NCBI GenBank assembly: GCA_963822095.1
Contig: CAWGGS010000011.1
Span: forward strand, 57,042-121,041
DNA from: CAWGGS01 sp963822095
Lineage (GTDB): Bacteria > Desulfobacterota > Desulfobulbia > Desulfobulbales > Desulfocapsaceae
DNA length: 64,000 nt
Direction of reading: 5' to 3'
Positions 17,942-27,227 of this stretch are shown here, in pieces. The position numbers and the translations under genes were made by a program. The notes under the pieces were generated by a model. The model had not been told where the DNA came from. It ran no database searches and was given only the letters and a program-made list of their open reading frames with translations. The stretch's first letter is position 1. Each line of letters starts with the position of its first letter.

Positions 17942-18780
17942 GAGAGATCCCGCTTTTCATCAATATAGTTGCTCAGACTTGCGATGTGACCACGCTCTTC
18001 CTCGGCAATCCGGTACAGGACTTTTTGGGCCGCTTCCGGACTGCTTTTTTCCGCTGCGCGCAGATAGAGATCGAGCGCCTGTGCCTCAATTGCCAGGGCA
18101 AGACCAAGCACCTCCAATTCCGAATCAAGGTCGATATGGTAAAGCTGCAGGTACTCTTCAGTGGTCATCCCTCCCTCCATTGCCGGCTCAACAACCTTTT
18201 TGGCAAAATCTGCGAGTGAATACGAAACCCCGGTGAGCTCTTTATAAAGATTTACCAGACTTTCCTGATGAAGGATTTCGATGGAGGCAAGTTTACCGAA
18301 AAGCGCTTTGGTGGATTCCCTCTTTACCCGTTTCTGCAGGGAGAGATAAAAATCCCTGAGCCCCATCTCCAGGCCGAAACCAACAATAATGCCCTGTTCC
18401 GGACTTTCGATCTCGGAAAAAAGATGCAGGCCGGTATCTTCGGGTCCGACGGCCACCTCCTTTTTCCAGGCTTTTATCCCACCGGAAAGATTGTAGACCT
18501 TAGGAAAACCCTTGCCGGCCAACATCTGCGCAGCAACCCGGCTGCGGCCGCCGACAGCTCAATAAACGACAATCGGTTTTTCTTTGTCAAGTTCGGACAG
18601 GCGGCCTTCCAGGACACCTACTGGAATCAATTTTGCGCCAGGCATATGCCCTGCTTTGTATTCGCTCGGTTGCCGAACATCAAGGAGCTGGACTTCGCCG
18701 TCGGGATAATCGCCCCTAAGTGCATTCATCTCCTCCCAGGTTATGGAAGAGACAGGTGTAAAAAACTGCAACCATTTCAT
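17938..18780 (-). CDS. Selenocysteine-containing rhodanese / ferritin-like fusion
   Basis: Two open frames separated by a single UGA (18559-18561) read as one 280-residue protein. Residues 1-85 form a rhodanese domain (LLDVRQPSEYKAGHMPGA). At the active-site loop the expected Cys of the Y-C-x-x-G-x-R-S motif is UGA: IVVY-U74-AVGGRSRVAAQ. From about 110 to the end is a ferritin-like four-helix domain with E-x-x-H elements (EILHQE, EERGHIA). A hairpin suited to be a SECIS starts 12 bases after the UGA. Start 18780 has GGAG 7 bases upstream. Sec-rhodaneses are known from environmental surveys; I infer a Se-based sulfur or selenium transferase. Without readthrough both this protein and the coupled downstream gene would suffer. 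Confidence 0.88.
18529..18546 (-). promoter_or_regulatory. Bacterial SECIS-like hairpin after UGA74 of the rhodanese
   Basis: On the minus strand, CGCAGC and GCTGCG form a perfect 6-bp stem with loop CGGGTT. The loop starts 18 bases after the UGA and has G at its second position. Bacterial SECIS consensus asks for an apical loop 16-37 bases from the UGA with G among the first two loop bases, so it fits. Confidence 0.75.
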
Positions 18781-19025
18781 AATCTACTCCATCGATTTTT
18801 ATTTTGCAGGAAATGAGGTCCAATCCGCCTCTTAGAAAAGATCTGTCTTTCAGCCTGTTCCAAATATGTCAGGCCTGCTTAAGGCGTTCTTCTTCATGAA
18901 TTATCACTGAATGAAAAAATATTTCCAGCAATCTTTCAAGCTGGGGCCTATTTCTTTCTGTGTAAAACAATTCTAAGCTTTTGGCAAAGGAGGGGGTGAA
19001 CCACTTATTTTTTATAGACAGTGTC

Positions 19026-19158
19026 CATCCTGAAACGAAATATTTTGTTCTCAATCGAGGCTGGATGGCAAATTTAATCGGAGACATATACTGGATATTT
19101 CAAGGATTAAACTTGACAGCGCAACGAAAAGTTCGGATAAAATAGCCGTTTCAGGATG
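19026..19158. mobile_element. MITE-like element, copy A (133 bp)
   Basis: It is bounded by perfect 12-bp terminal inverted repeats, CATCCTGAAACG (19026-19037) and CGTTTCAGGATG (19147-19158), with further partial pairing of TATTTT/AAAATA inside. No coding capacity. A second, more decayed copy of the same length and order lies at 53953-54083; shared stretches include GATATTTTGTTCT-like, GGCATATACTG-like and AAGGATTA. A parent transposase is not in the window. Confidence 0.75.
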
Positions 19159-19902
19159 CACACAAGTTAAAGAGCGAAAAAAGGCAGATGTTCTTTCCAC
19201 GAACATGACAAGAACACCATACCAGGGTGAGGAATTTTAGAAATATTAAAAAAATCACAAACGATCTCTCCCCTCCCTTCGCAACCTCCGAGAACCGGGG
19301 ATTACAGGAGGACATCTGAAACGACGGGCAAGAGGGCATTTTAAACCCATCGTTCCAGATGGGGAGAGAAAGCTAATATGAATAATAACCATTATTCTGC
19401 ATTCGACAATCTCCTTTCTGAAAACACCATCGATTATTAACTGTTTTCTATGATCCTTGCCGCAATTACCGATTGTCATGTCTCATTACTGAGATCATTT
19501 GGATGTGACCTTTTCCATTGAAGTTGTTTCTGTAGGCTCAATTACTCTTTGAGCCATTTTAAGCAGGCCAGACAAGGCTATTACAAAATCGGCTACTCAT
19601 AATGCGTCCATAATCGAAGTACTTTTATGAGATGTCCTTCTTGATAATCCTAGGTAAATAAGTCGATGTTGGATATTGATTCTGCGGGAATACACTCCGG
19701 CAAAATCACTGATCAACCTTTCGAAAGGTGGTGGATCTTGTTACGTATGTCTACTATATCTAGAAAATTGCTTTGTTCCTAAATCCTAACAACAAAAAAA
19801 GCGATTTCATTTTTGCCCTTATCCATGAACACATTTTCCTCAGTCGTGAGATGGTATAGCTGAGCTTATTCCTGACGATCTTGAGCGCGCGGATCGTGAC
19901 AA
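19159..19902. other. Non-coding stretch
   Basis: About 740 bp between the MITE and the insertion sequence. Base composition is AT-rich and small frames lack ribosome-binding sites and recognisable domains. I see no RNA gene or clear terminator in it. Confidence 0.5.
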
Positions 19903-19929
19903 GCGTTAATATTGCCATTTCTAAGATCT
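19903..19929 (+). repeat. 27-bp direct repeat, left copy
   Basis: Begins GCGTTAATATTGC. It differs from 21750-21776 at 3 of 27 positions and ends one base before the proposed left end of the insertion sequence. Confidence 0.55.
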
Positions 19930-19930
19930 A

Positions 19931-21548
19931 CTGAAGTTTCCTAAAAACGCCTCATGCCGCCATCCGCATAAGTGCGGTCACGAGAGAATTTATCACGGAT
20001 TTCCGTGGAACTGGGCAAAGTATCGAAAAATTATCGTCCAATGCCGCCTGGGCCAGTAGCCTTCGGACATCTGAAAAAGCATAATGATTGCGCCCCTTGA
20101 CCGTATGCCGTCGTCTGGGAGTTTTCTCCAATCGACAGGCGTAAATCCAGGTGAGTGAAGTGGCCATCATACAGAAGTTCAAGTGGTTTTCAACTGCCAC
20201 AGGCTTCCTGTTCTGGGTTTCGGCACTACCGATATCCCGTTTCAGCTCTTTGAAACCAGCCTCGATTTTCCACCGGGCACCATAGTATTCGATAATCTCG
20301 ATCACCGACAATGACAGATCAGTGGTAAACAGGGAAACCCATTGTGTTTTGCGAAATACCCATACAACACGGATCGGGCATTTGAGCGTCTTGACCATGA
20401 ACACATGATCGTAGGCTAAAACTGTTCGCTCGCATCCGTAAAGGTTGACGATATATTCACAGGCCTGCTCTCTATATTCCGAGGCAAGGGAAGATGCTGT
20501 ACCAATTTTCCCGCCATACTTCCTGGGGCGACCAGCACTTTTTTCTGGTGGTGTTTCCGGTAAGCTGAAGAGATTGTTGTTAGAACGAAGCCGGGAGAGC
20601 ATATCGGCTCGCAAACCAAGTTTTTTGCGCAAAGGGCTCCAAAGGCCATCATTGCCAAACCAGGAATCTGATACCACCAAGACCTTCGACTTCGAGAATT
20701 GGGCTGCAACAACATTGAGCATGTCAACAGCCTGTTTGTGTTTCTTTTCAAAAGCAATTGGCTGGCCTTTGTATGTCGGCTTGCTGTTTTTGATGAATTT
20801 TTCTTGGAAATAGTATCGTTGACTCAGAGGCAGACAGGCCCAACGTCCCTTGACCACTTTGAGAAGACCGAGGGCAACAACATTCTGTGCCCAAGGGTAT
20901 TGGGACTGGTTCTGCTTTGCCGCATGGTCAAATACCTTGGCGCACCCAAAGATCTTCGTTCCGGTCTTAGGGTTGATATAATCATCAAGAGCTACGATCA
21001 ACCTCTCGTTGGTTTCCGGTTCAGGGATCATTTTCCAGATCCTTGGCCAGAGCCTGTCCCAGGGAATCTTCGGAGAGCCCATGAAGGTGTAGTACCGTTT
21101 CCAGCTGATATCGGTAAAGCCAAACAGGGTTCCCAGTGCTCGCAACAGATTGGATGTTCTGGATGAAGTAAAGGGTAGAATAATCGCGACCAGAGTATGG
21201 ATAAACCATGCACTCCGTTCTTTACTTTTTGTTGACTGGAAAAATTCTTCTTTAAGTTCTCTGAGCAATGAGTGTAGTATGAGCATGCGAGGTTCCTCTG
21301 GTAGTTTGTTTGTGTGGACTTACAATATACCATGATTGGGCCTCGCATTCACTATTATCTTGTTGTATTTATTGAATATACCACGATTTCTGCCAAAAAT
21401 TGAACTGATTTTTATGTGTAATATCAATAAGTTACGAATCGTGATTTTCGCCAGATATACTGCTGGTATTGTTGAATAAAAATAAGCCTGCCCTCATTGT
21501 GCCCCTTACTTCCCAAAGCGGGTGACTTTTAAAAGTGGGAAACTTCAG
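19931..21548 (-). mobile_element. IS4-like insertion sequence (ends tentative)
   Basis: Candidate 11-bp terminal inverted repeats CTGAAGTTTCC (19931-19941) and GGAAACTTCAG (21538-21548) enclose the transposase gene, giving 1618 bp, a plausible size for this family. No matching target duplication is visible outside them, so the ends could differ. The right end also carries the 12-bp palindrome ACTTTTAAAAGT. Confidence 0.5.
19952..21286 (-). CDS. IS4-family DDE transposase
   Basis: Transposase of 444 residues, apparently intact. The catalytic triad can be assigned: first Asp in IVALDDYINPKTG (near 98), second Asp in VVSDSWFGNDGLW (near 205), and Glu in YGARWKIEAGFKELKRDIG, the Y-x2-R-x3-E-x6-K signature of the IS4 group. 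N-terminal helices are suited to DNA binding. The frame is uninterrupted, so the element may be recent and active. It sits in an otherwise gene-free 3.4-kb interval between the rhodanese operon and the acetate-transporter genes. Confidence 0.92.
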   Translation of the reverse strand: MLILHSLLRELKEEFFQSTKSKERSAWFIHTLVAIILPFTSSRTSNLLRALGTLFGFTDISWKRYYTFMGSPKIPWDRLWPRIWKMIPEPETNERLIVALDDYINPKTGTKIFGCAKVFDHAAKQNQSQYPWAQNVVALGLLKVVKGRWACLPLSQRYYFQEKFIKNSKPTYKGQPIAFEKKHKQAVDMLNVVAAQFSKSKVLVVSDSWFGNDGLWSPLRKKLGLRADMLSRLRSNNNLFSLPETPPEKSAGRPRKYGGKIGTASSLASEYREQACEYIVNLYGCERTVLAYDHVFMVKTLKCPIRVVWVFRKTQWVSLFTTDLSLSVIEIIEYYGARWKIEAGFKELKRDIGSAETQNRKPVAVENHLNFCMMATSLTWIYACRLEKTPRRRHTVKGRNHYAFSDVRRLLAQAALDDNFSILCPVPRKSVINSLVTALMRMAA

Positions 21549-21749
21549 ATTTAATCATATAAATATGTAAAATCAATTTGGTGTGATTTGATTCCAAAAA
21601 CTTTATACGAAATCAATGCATTAAGAATTAATTCCGCCGTCCTCACTCTTTTAACCGAAGGAAGATGAGATCCACCCGCTCGTGTCGGATGCCGGGAGCA
21701 AAGCAGTTATTTGAACAAAACAATTTTACGCCGACGCCGCACAATCGGA

Positions 21750-21776
21750 GCGTTAATATTGCTATTTATAAGGTCT
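21750..21776 (+). repeat. 27-bp direct repeat, right copy
   Basis: Near-identical (24 of 27) to 19903-19929 in the same orientation, about 200 bp outside the proposed right end of the insertion sequence. Confidence 0.55.
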
Positions 21777-21955
21777 GAGTTTTCAGTTATCGCTTCAAGT
21801 TGAGCTTTCTACTATTCTCTTACGTATATAGTTTACAAAGTCTAATCGAGTCCCCTGGCTAAAGACATTTATATTTCAGGATCCACAGTTGATCTCAAAG
21901 CTATTGAGTATGTAAGCTCTACCACATGGGACAATGTCATTCTGTATGGAGAATA

Positions 21956-22040
21956 TGTGACAAATCATCGCCTTATAGAGATATAGATAATTTTGTGTAC
22001 ATGGGCGCACGAATCAGGATTCGTGCCATAATTTGTCACA
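21956..22040. repeat. Nested perfect inverted repeats
   Basis: Outer pair TGTGACAAAT (21956-21965) and ATTTGTCACA (22031-22040) is a perfect 10-bp dyad. Inside, GCACGAATC (22007-22015) and GATTCGTGC (22018-22026) form a 9-bp dyad with a 2-base gap. They could be regulator sites for the transporter 240-320 bp downstream, or termini of a small decayed mobile element. Confidence 0.5.
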
Positions 22041-22276
22041 TTTGCTTGAAAGAATACATTTTAAACCTAGTGCCTCTCAGATATTTTCCTAGATGTTTTT
22101 CAGCTCCCACCCGATTGTCAAATAATGCCGTTAGGTTATCTTATATTACCAATTACCATATAGGTTTATTCAAGGAAGGAATCTAACGTGCGCTCTTTTT
22201 ATCAAATTATTGCGGCGAGATGTAGGTCGGTTCTTTCCGAAACTCTTCTAACCCTTTTCAGAAAAGGAGTAGTGCG

Positions 22277-22876
22277 ATGTCAAAGGAGCATACTTTTGTA
22301 TCTCCCGGACCTGCTGGTCTCGGGGCGTTGGCGGTTGCATGTTTCGGTTTTGGGGCAGTATTTTCAGGTAAGGTTGGGCTTGGCGGCCTGCCTCTGCTTG
22401 CTGCCTGGTTGGTTGGTGGTGGAATTGTCCAATATACAGTTGCGGTTATGGAGTTGAAGGATCACAATATGACTGGCGGAAATGTCTTCCTTTTTTTCAG
22501 CGCTTTCTTTATGTTCGGGGCGGCGCTTTCCGTTTTAGCCAAATATCTCATGCTGTCCGGGATTATCGGTGGAGTAAAACCCGAATCCATGGTTGAAGGC
22601 TTTTGCTGGATGGCCGGGGCCTCCTTTCTTACTGCAGTAACCCCTTCTTATTTAAAAAGTCCTACTCCTCTTTTTTTGATTGTCCTCCTGCTCGACGTCG
22701 TCCTCTGGATGATTGTTGGCCTAGATATGGGTAAATTCAGTGCAGAGTTAAAACCAGTCGTTGGCTACTTTCTCTACGCAGCAGGATGGATTGCCATCTA
22801 CCTGGTTGCCGCAATCGTCAACAATAATATCTTTGGACGAATTGTACTCCCGACTTTTGGATCCTTTATAAAATAG
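22277..22876 (+). CDS. satP: GPR1/FUN34/YaaH-family acetate transporter
   Basis: Integral membrane protein of 199 residues with six hydrophobic segments. The family entrance motif is recognisable in altered form (GPAGLGALAVACFGFG instead of N-P-A-P-L-G-L). The second-helix stretch GGGIVQYTVAVMELKDHNMTGG corresponds to the GG-x-x-Q-x-x-A-G-x-x-E/K pattern. AAAAGGAG precedes the ATG. Known members carry acetate and succinate across the inner membrane. Two acyl-CoA ligases follow on the same strand, consistent with uptake and activation of short- or medium-chain acids. Confidence 0.85.
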   Translation: MSKEHTFVSPGPAGLGALAVACFGFGAVFSGKVGLGGLPLLAAWLVGGGIVQYTVAVMELKDHNMTGGNVFLFFSAFFMFGAALSVLAKYLMLSGIIGGVKPESMVEGFCWMAGASFLTAVTPSYLKSPTPLFLIVLLLDVVLWMIVGLDMGKFSAELKPVVGYFLYAAGWIAIYLVAAIVNNNIFGRIVLPTFGSFIK

Positions 22877-22972
22877 TCTCTTGTTTCGTCTTGCCGGGTA
22901 GTATGAAACAAAGATGGCCAAATACTATCAGGGAAAAAACTCACAAATACTTATATTACAAGGAGAATTCCC

Positions 22973-24583
22973 ATGAATGTCCCCGACGTATGTTACGATG
23001 TGTTAAGTCCGGTTAAATTTCTTATGCGAAGCGCGGCAGTCTATCCAGACAAGGTCGCCGTTGTCCATGGAGATAAACGCTACACATACCACGAGTTTTC
23101 CGAGCGGGTAAATAGGCTGGCCAGTGCTCTGAAAGATATGGGAGTAATGAAGGGAGACAAGGTGGCTTTTCTTTGCCCCAATATTCCGCCAATGCTTGAA
23201 GCTCATTATGCAGTACCTATGATAGGTGCGGTTCTTGTCAGCATCAATGTTCGTCTGTCAGCCAGCGAGATTGCTTATATCATCAATCATTCCAATTCAA
23301 AAGCGGTGTTTGTCGACAATCAGCTGGCAAACTCCATCTTGCCTATACTCACAGAATTGCCCGAGGTACGTTTTTTTGTCAATATCTGCGATGATACGTC
23401 CGACAAACCCCTTGAAGGGTCCGATTACGAGTCTTTCCTGGCCGGAGCGTCACCGTTGCCTGGCCGGATAGAGGTAGACGACGAATACCAGATGGCGACA
23501 ATAAACTATACCAGCGGCACAACCGGGCTGCCAAAGGGAGTTATGTACCATCATCGAGGTGCCTATCTCAACGCCCTCGGAGAAATTCAGGAAGCGATGA
23601 TGACCAGTGACAGCGTCTATCTTTGGACCCTTCCAATGTTCCATTGCAATGGCTGGTGTTTTACCTGGGCAGTTACAGCGGTCGGTGGAACCCATGTCTG
23701 TCTAAGGCAGGTCGAAGCCGTGACCATCTACCGTTTGATCATGCAGGAAAAGGTCTCCCATCTCTGTGCAGCTCCAACTATACTTATCATGATGATTTCC
23801 CATCCTGAGGCGAAAGATCTAAAAATACACCGTCCATTGACGATTCTCACCGCTGGGGCGCCGCCCTCACCTACGGTGATAGAGCAAATCGAATCATTTG
23901 GGGCTAAAATCGTTCATGTATACGGTTTGACGGAGGTATATGGTCCTCACAGTGTCTGTGCGAGGCAAGACTCCTGGACTCAGTTGGGAAAGGAGGAGTT
24001 GGCAAAGATAAAATCACGTCAGGGGGTACCCTATGCCACTGCCCTTTATATGGATGTGCAGGATATGATGACCATGAAACCCGTCCCGCGGGACGGTGTG
24101 ACCATGGGGGAAATCGTCATGCGCGGGAACAATGTGATGCTTGGCTACTACAAGGACAGCAAGGCCACCGAGGAGGCCTTCCGGGGTGGCTGGTTCCATA
24201 GCGGTGATCTGGCGGTTATCCATCCCGATGGCTATGTGCAGATCATGGATCGAGATAAAGATATCATCATTAGTGGTGGCGAGAACATCTCGTCGATTGA
24301 GCTTGAAAATGTTATCTATCGCCATCCCGAGGTTCAGGAGGTGGCGGTCGTCTCATCGCCTGACTCGAAATGGGGAGAAGTTCCCAAAGCATTCATTACT
24401 CCCAAACCGGGGACAAACCCGACAGCTGAAGACATTATCGAATTCTGTAAGAACAATCTCGCCCGCTTCAAAGCTCCAAAATCGGTGGTCTTCTGTGAAT
24501 TGCCTAAAACCGCCACTGGAAAAATCACTAAATTTAAACTCCGGAAAGCTGAATGGCAGGGGCGTGAGCGTAATGTTAATTGA
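22973..24583 (+). CDS. AMP-forming acyl-CoA ligase
   Basis: Acid-CoA ligase of 536 residues. The P-loop INYTSGTTGLPKG spans 177-189, YGLTEVYGP near 315, GWFHSGDLAVIHPDGY near 400, and the catalytic Lys lies in TATGKITKFKLR near the C-terminus. The stretch MFHCNGWCFTW places it in the medium-chain/broad-specificity branch rather than the FAA1-like branch of the fadD gene in this window. AAGGAG lies 8 bases before the ATG. It is 96 bp downstream of the transporter gene and probably cotranscribed. The exact acid is not known. Confidence 0.92.
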   Translation: MNVPDVCYDVLSPVKFLMRSAAVYPDKVAVVHGDKRYTYHEFSERVNRLASALKDMGVMKGDKVAFLCPNIPPMLEAHYAVPMIGAVLVSINVRLSASEIAYIINHSNSKAVFVDNQLANSILPILTELPEVRFFVNICDDTSDKPLEGSDYESFLAGASPLPGRIEVDDEYQMATINYTSGTTGLPKGVMYHHRGAYLNALGEIQEAMMTSDSVYLWTLPMFHCNGWCFTWAVTAVGGTHVCLRQVEAVTIYRLIMQEKVSHLCAAPTILIMMISHPEAKDLKIHRPLTILTAGAPPSPTVIEQIESFGAKIVHVYGLTEVYGPHSVCARQDSWTQLGKEELAKIKSRQGVPYATALYMDVQDMMTMKPVPRDGVTMGEIVMRGNNVMLGYYKDSKATEEAFRGGWFHSGDLAVIHPDGYVQIMDRDKDIIISGGENISSIELENVIYRHPEVQEVAVVSSPDSKWGEVPKAFITPKPGTNPTAEDIIEFCKNNLARFKAPKSVVFCELPKTATGKITKFKLRKAEWQGRERNVN

Positions 24584-25014
24584 TGATGCTAAATTGACAG
24601 GTTAATAAGAGGCAGCATAAAGTATACGGATCACACCTTAACGGGGCAGATCCGTATTCGCTTTACCAGAGTCAGAACGTTCTCTAAAGAATCTGTTGAA
24701 TCCTGGACGGCCAAGCATTTCTCACCAGATTGTCATGTTGTTTCTGGTGTATTTGGTTGTTTTTCTGCGATAATAAGATCTCGACATTAATTGTATTCCA
24801 CGTCGTATTTTCAAGAAATTTGCGATACAAGTATTGTATATTGTTTGTGTTTTCAAGAGAAACTCAAAGTGGTGTGTTGGATTTGGCAATAAGGTAATTC
24901 ATTTCTTCCGTTCTGGATTCGGTAAGGACATTGCCTGATTTTCGAAAGATCCACCCTGATCCGGAGGTTGAAGGTCCTCAACAAATTTTTCCATCAAAAA
25001 AATAGGAGAATGCC
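24584..25014. other. Spacer between the two ligase genes
   Basis: 430 bp without a supportable gene. It contains a hairpin (24624-24657) early on. The AT-rich second half probably holds a promoter for the second ligase, though I cannot name its hexamers. Confidence 0.45.
24624..24657 (+). terminator. Hairpin after first ligase gene
   Basis: Perfect 9-bp inverted repeat ATACGGATC (24624-24632) and GATCCGTAT (24649-24657) with a 16-base loop. No T-run follows; terminator or operator are both possible. Confidence 0.4.
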
Positions 25015-26658
25015 ATGGCATTGCAACCCATTGTTCCGACCCCCTCTGCTTACAATTATCAACTCCTGATCAAGCATCTTCTTACTACCCCGCTCATCTA
25101 TGCTCCCGACCAGGAAATCGTCTATCGGGACAGGTGCCGCTATACCTATACCGAGTTTGGCCGGAGAGTGGCACGTTTGGCTAATGCTCTAACCGACATT
25201 GGTGTCAGGCCGGGAGATACGGTGGCGATTATGGATTGGGACAGTCATCGCTATCTGGAGTGTTTTTTCGCCTTACCGATGATGGGGGCCGTACTTCATA
25301 CGGTCAATGTCAGGTTGTCCACTGATCAACTTATCTATACCATCAACCATGCCGAAGATGATATTCTGCTGGTCAATGAGGAATTTTTTCCGGTAATTTA
25401 CGGGGTAAAGGATCAATTATCAACAGTTAAGAAGATCATTTTGATTTCGGATTCAGAACAAGATCAAAGCTCCCTGCCGGTTGAAGGGGAGTATGAGTCG
25501 ATGCTGGCCGGAAAAAAAGAGAGCTATGATTTCCCCGACTTTGGGGAGAACACCAGGGCCACGACCTTTTATACAACCGGGACAACGGGGCTGCCCAAAG
25601 GGGTATATTTCAGCCATAGGCAATTAGTTCTCCATACCTATGGGATTATTTCAGCACTTTCTGCGATAAAAGCCCAGGCCAACATCAGCTCGGAAGATGT
25701 CTATATGCCCATCACACCGATGTTTCATGTTCATGCCTGGGGTGTACCGTTCATGATGACCCTGCTCGGTGCCAAGCAGGTCTATCCCGGACGATACGAA
25801 CCGGAGATGCTTTTAAAACTCATCGCAACTGAAAAGGTTACCTTCTCACATTGTGTGCCGACCATCATGAATATGCTACTGACAAGCCCCTCCGTAGGCG
25901 AAGTCGATCTGAACGGTTGGAAGGTGATTATCGGCGGTTCGGCCATGTCGGCCGGTCTGTGCAAGACTGCCATGCAACGCGGGATCAATTTGTATACCGG
26001 CTATGGCATGTCGGAGACCTGCCCCATCCTGTCTCTTGCCGGTTTGAAACCGCACATGATGGAGTGGGATGCCGATGCCCAGATTAAAATGCGCTGCCGA
26101 ACCGGATTGCCGATACCGAATGTTCAGCTAGAGATTGTTGATCAGGAGGGAAAACCTTTGCCCCATGACGGCATGACCACAGGAGAGATTGTCACCAGAA
26201 CGCCCTGGCTGACACAGGGGTACCTGAAAGATCAGGAAAAGAGTGAGGAGCTTTGGGAAAATGGCTGGCTGCATACAGGAGATATCGGGTTTATCGATGA
26301 AGAAGGGTATCTTCAGGTAACCGACAGGCTCAAGGATGTGATCAAGACCGGCGGCGAATGGATTTCCTCGCTGACTCTGGAGGATATTATCAGTCGTCAT
26401 CCGGCAGTCGTCGAGGCGGCTGTAATAGGCGTCCCCGATGAAAAATGGGGGGAGCGGCCGCTGGCCCTGGTAGTGCTGCGCCAGGAATTCCGGGAATCGG
26501 TGACAACCGATGAACTTCGGCAGTTTTATGCCGATCACGCTGAAAAGGGCCTTATCCCAAAATATGGCGTTCCAGACAGGGTGATAATTACCGACTCCAT
26601 CGCCAAGACAAGTGTCGGTAAATTAAACAAGAAAGAGTTGAGAAAACAGTATGAATAG
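25015..26658 (+). CDS. AMP-forming fatty acid-CoA ligase
   Basis: Second ligase of 547 residues, only moderately like the first. P-loop FYTTGTTGLPKG at 185-196, YTGYGMSETCP near 330, GWLHTGDIGFIDEEGYLQV near 420, and catalytic Lys in KTSVGKLNKKELR. MFHVHAWGVPFM replaces the MFHCNGW of the upstream enzyme, so the acyl pockets probably differ. AGGAG precedes the ATG by 6-7 bases. The 430-bp spacer upstream suggests its own promoter. Long- or medium-chain fatty acids are the likely substrates. Confidence 0.92.
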   Translation: MALQPIVPTPSAYNYQLLIKHLLTTPLIYAPDQEIVYRDRCRYTYTEFGRRVARLANALTDIGVRPGDTVAIMDWDSHRYLECFFALPMMGAVLHTVNVRLSTDQLIYTINHAEDDILLVNEEFFPVIYGVKDQLSTVKKIILISDSEQDQSSLPVEGEYESMLAGKKESYDFPDFGENTRATTFYTTGTTGLPKGVYFSHRQLVLHTYGIISALSAIKAQANISSEDVYMPITPMFHVHAWGVPFMMTLLGAKQVYPGRYEPEMLLKLIATEKVTFSHCVPTIMNMLLTSPSVGEVDLNGWKVIIGGSAMSAGLCKTAMQRGINLYTGYGMSETCPILSLAGLKPHMMEWDADAQIKMRCRTGLPIPNVQLEIVDQEGKPLPHDGMTTGEIVTRTPWLTQGYLKDQEKSEELWENGWLHTGDIGFIDEEGYLQVTDRLKDVIKTGGEWISSLTLEDIISRHPAVVEAAVIGVPDEKWGERPLALVVLRQEFRESVTTDELRQFYADHAEKGLIPKYGVPDRVIITDSIAKTSVGKLNKKELRKQYE

Positions 26659-27227
26659 GACTTTATCTTCCAGGTGTCCCCGTTGTTATGCCCAGAAAAT
26701 CAGGAATGACCGTAATGGAAATAATGTTATCGCATTTCCTTTGCAACACAACTGAACCTGATTACCAATAATGTTCAGCTTCAGATTCAGGGTGTGAGCT
26801 TTTCGCTACTCGGGACGCCATAAACTATCCCTGGGGGCATCGCTTACGCTGTCCAGGCTGCAGAGACCCGAGAAACGAACAGAGTCACTCCCTTCCATTC
26901 CGATAGGCTGAGTTTCAGGTGCAATCAGAAAATGAAATGACACTGGCTACTTCAAAGACCGGTTTGGAAGAGAAAATGGCTCTTCCAGTGGATGAATGAT
27001 GGAGATATGTGGACAGGGCAGTTCTATTGCTGTTTTGTCGCGGATATCGGGAACGCGTTGTCAAATAGTATGGAAACAGATGCCTCGGCAAATGGGATGC
27101 TCTTTAGCTCCCCCTTGATGGGAATACTTATTGTAACAGCTTGATTTTCTTCAAAACATCTGTGCGGCGTGGTCTATTTAAGTAGCTAAAACAACATGTA
27201 ATATATTAGGACAAAGCTGTTTTATCT
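26659..27227. other. Non-coding region with dispersed repeat
   Basis: No supportable gene between the ligase and the convergent response regulator. The repeat at 26758-26928 fills about a third of it. Near 27210-27246 an imperfect hairpin overlaps the end of the regulator gene and may terminate it. Confidence 0.5.
26758..26928. repeat. Dispersed repeat family 1, long copy
   Basis: Starts CTGATTACCAATAATGTTCAG and ends with the inverted counterpart CAGGTGCAATCAG. GGGTGTGAGCTTTTCGC and CGATAGGCTGAGTTTCAG inside recur, partly in opposite orientation, at 50800-50865 and 58727-58862. The shared terminal CTGATTACC suggests a small inverted-repeat element. Confidence 0.55.

Larger units (their letters stand above)
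21549..22276. other. Upstream region of the transporter gene
   Basis: Non-coding, AT-rich. It holds the right 27-bp direct repeat (21750-21776) and two nested inverted repeats (21956-22040). A 22188-22457 frame only shadows the transporter gene. Confidence 0.5.

Noticed and set aside
18869..19087. 72-codon minus-strand frame partly inside the MITE
   Set aside because: Runs through a transposon terminus, no ribosome-binding site, no similarity.
22188..22457. 89-codon plus-strand frame before and within the acetate transporter
   Set aside because: Overlaps the transporter in another frame; the transporter has a far better ribosome-binding site and six membrane segments.
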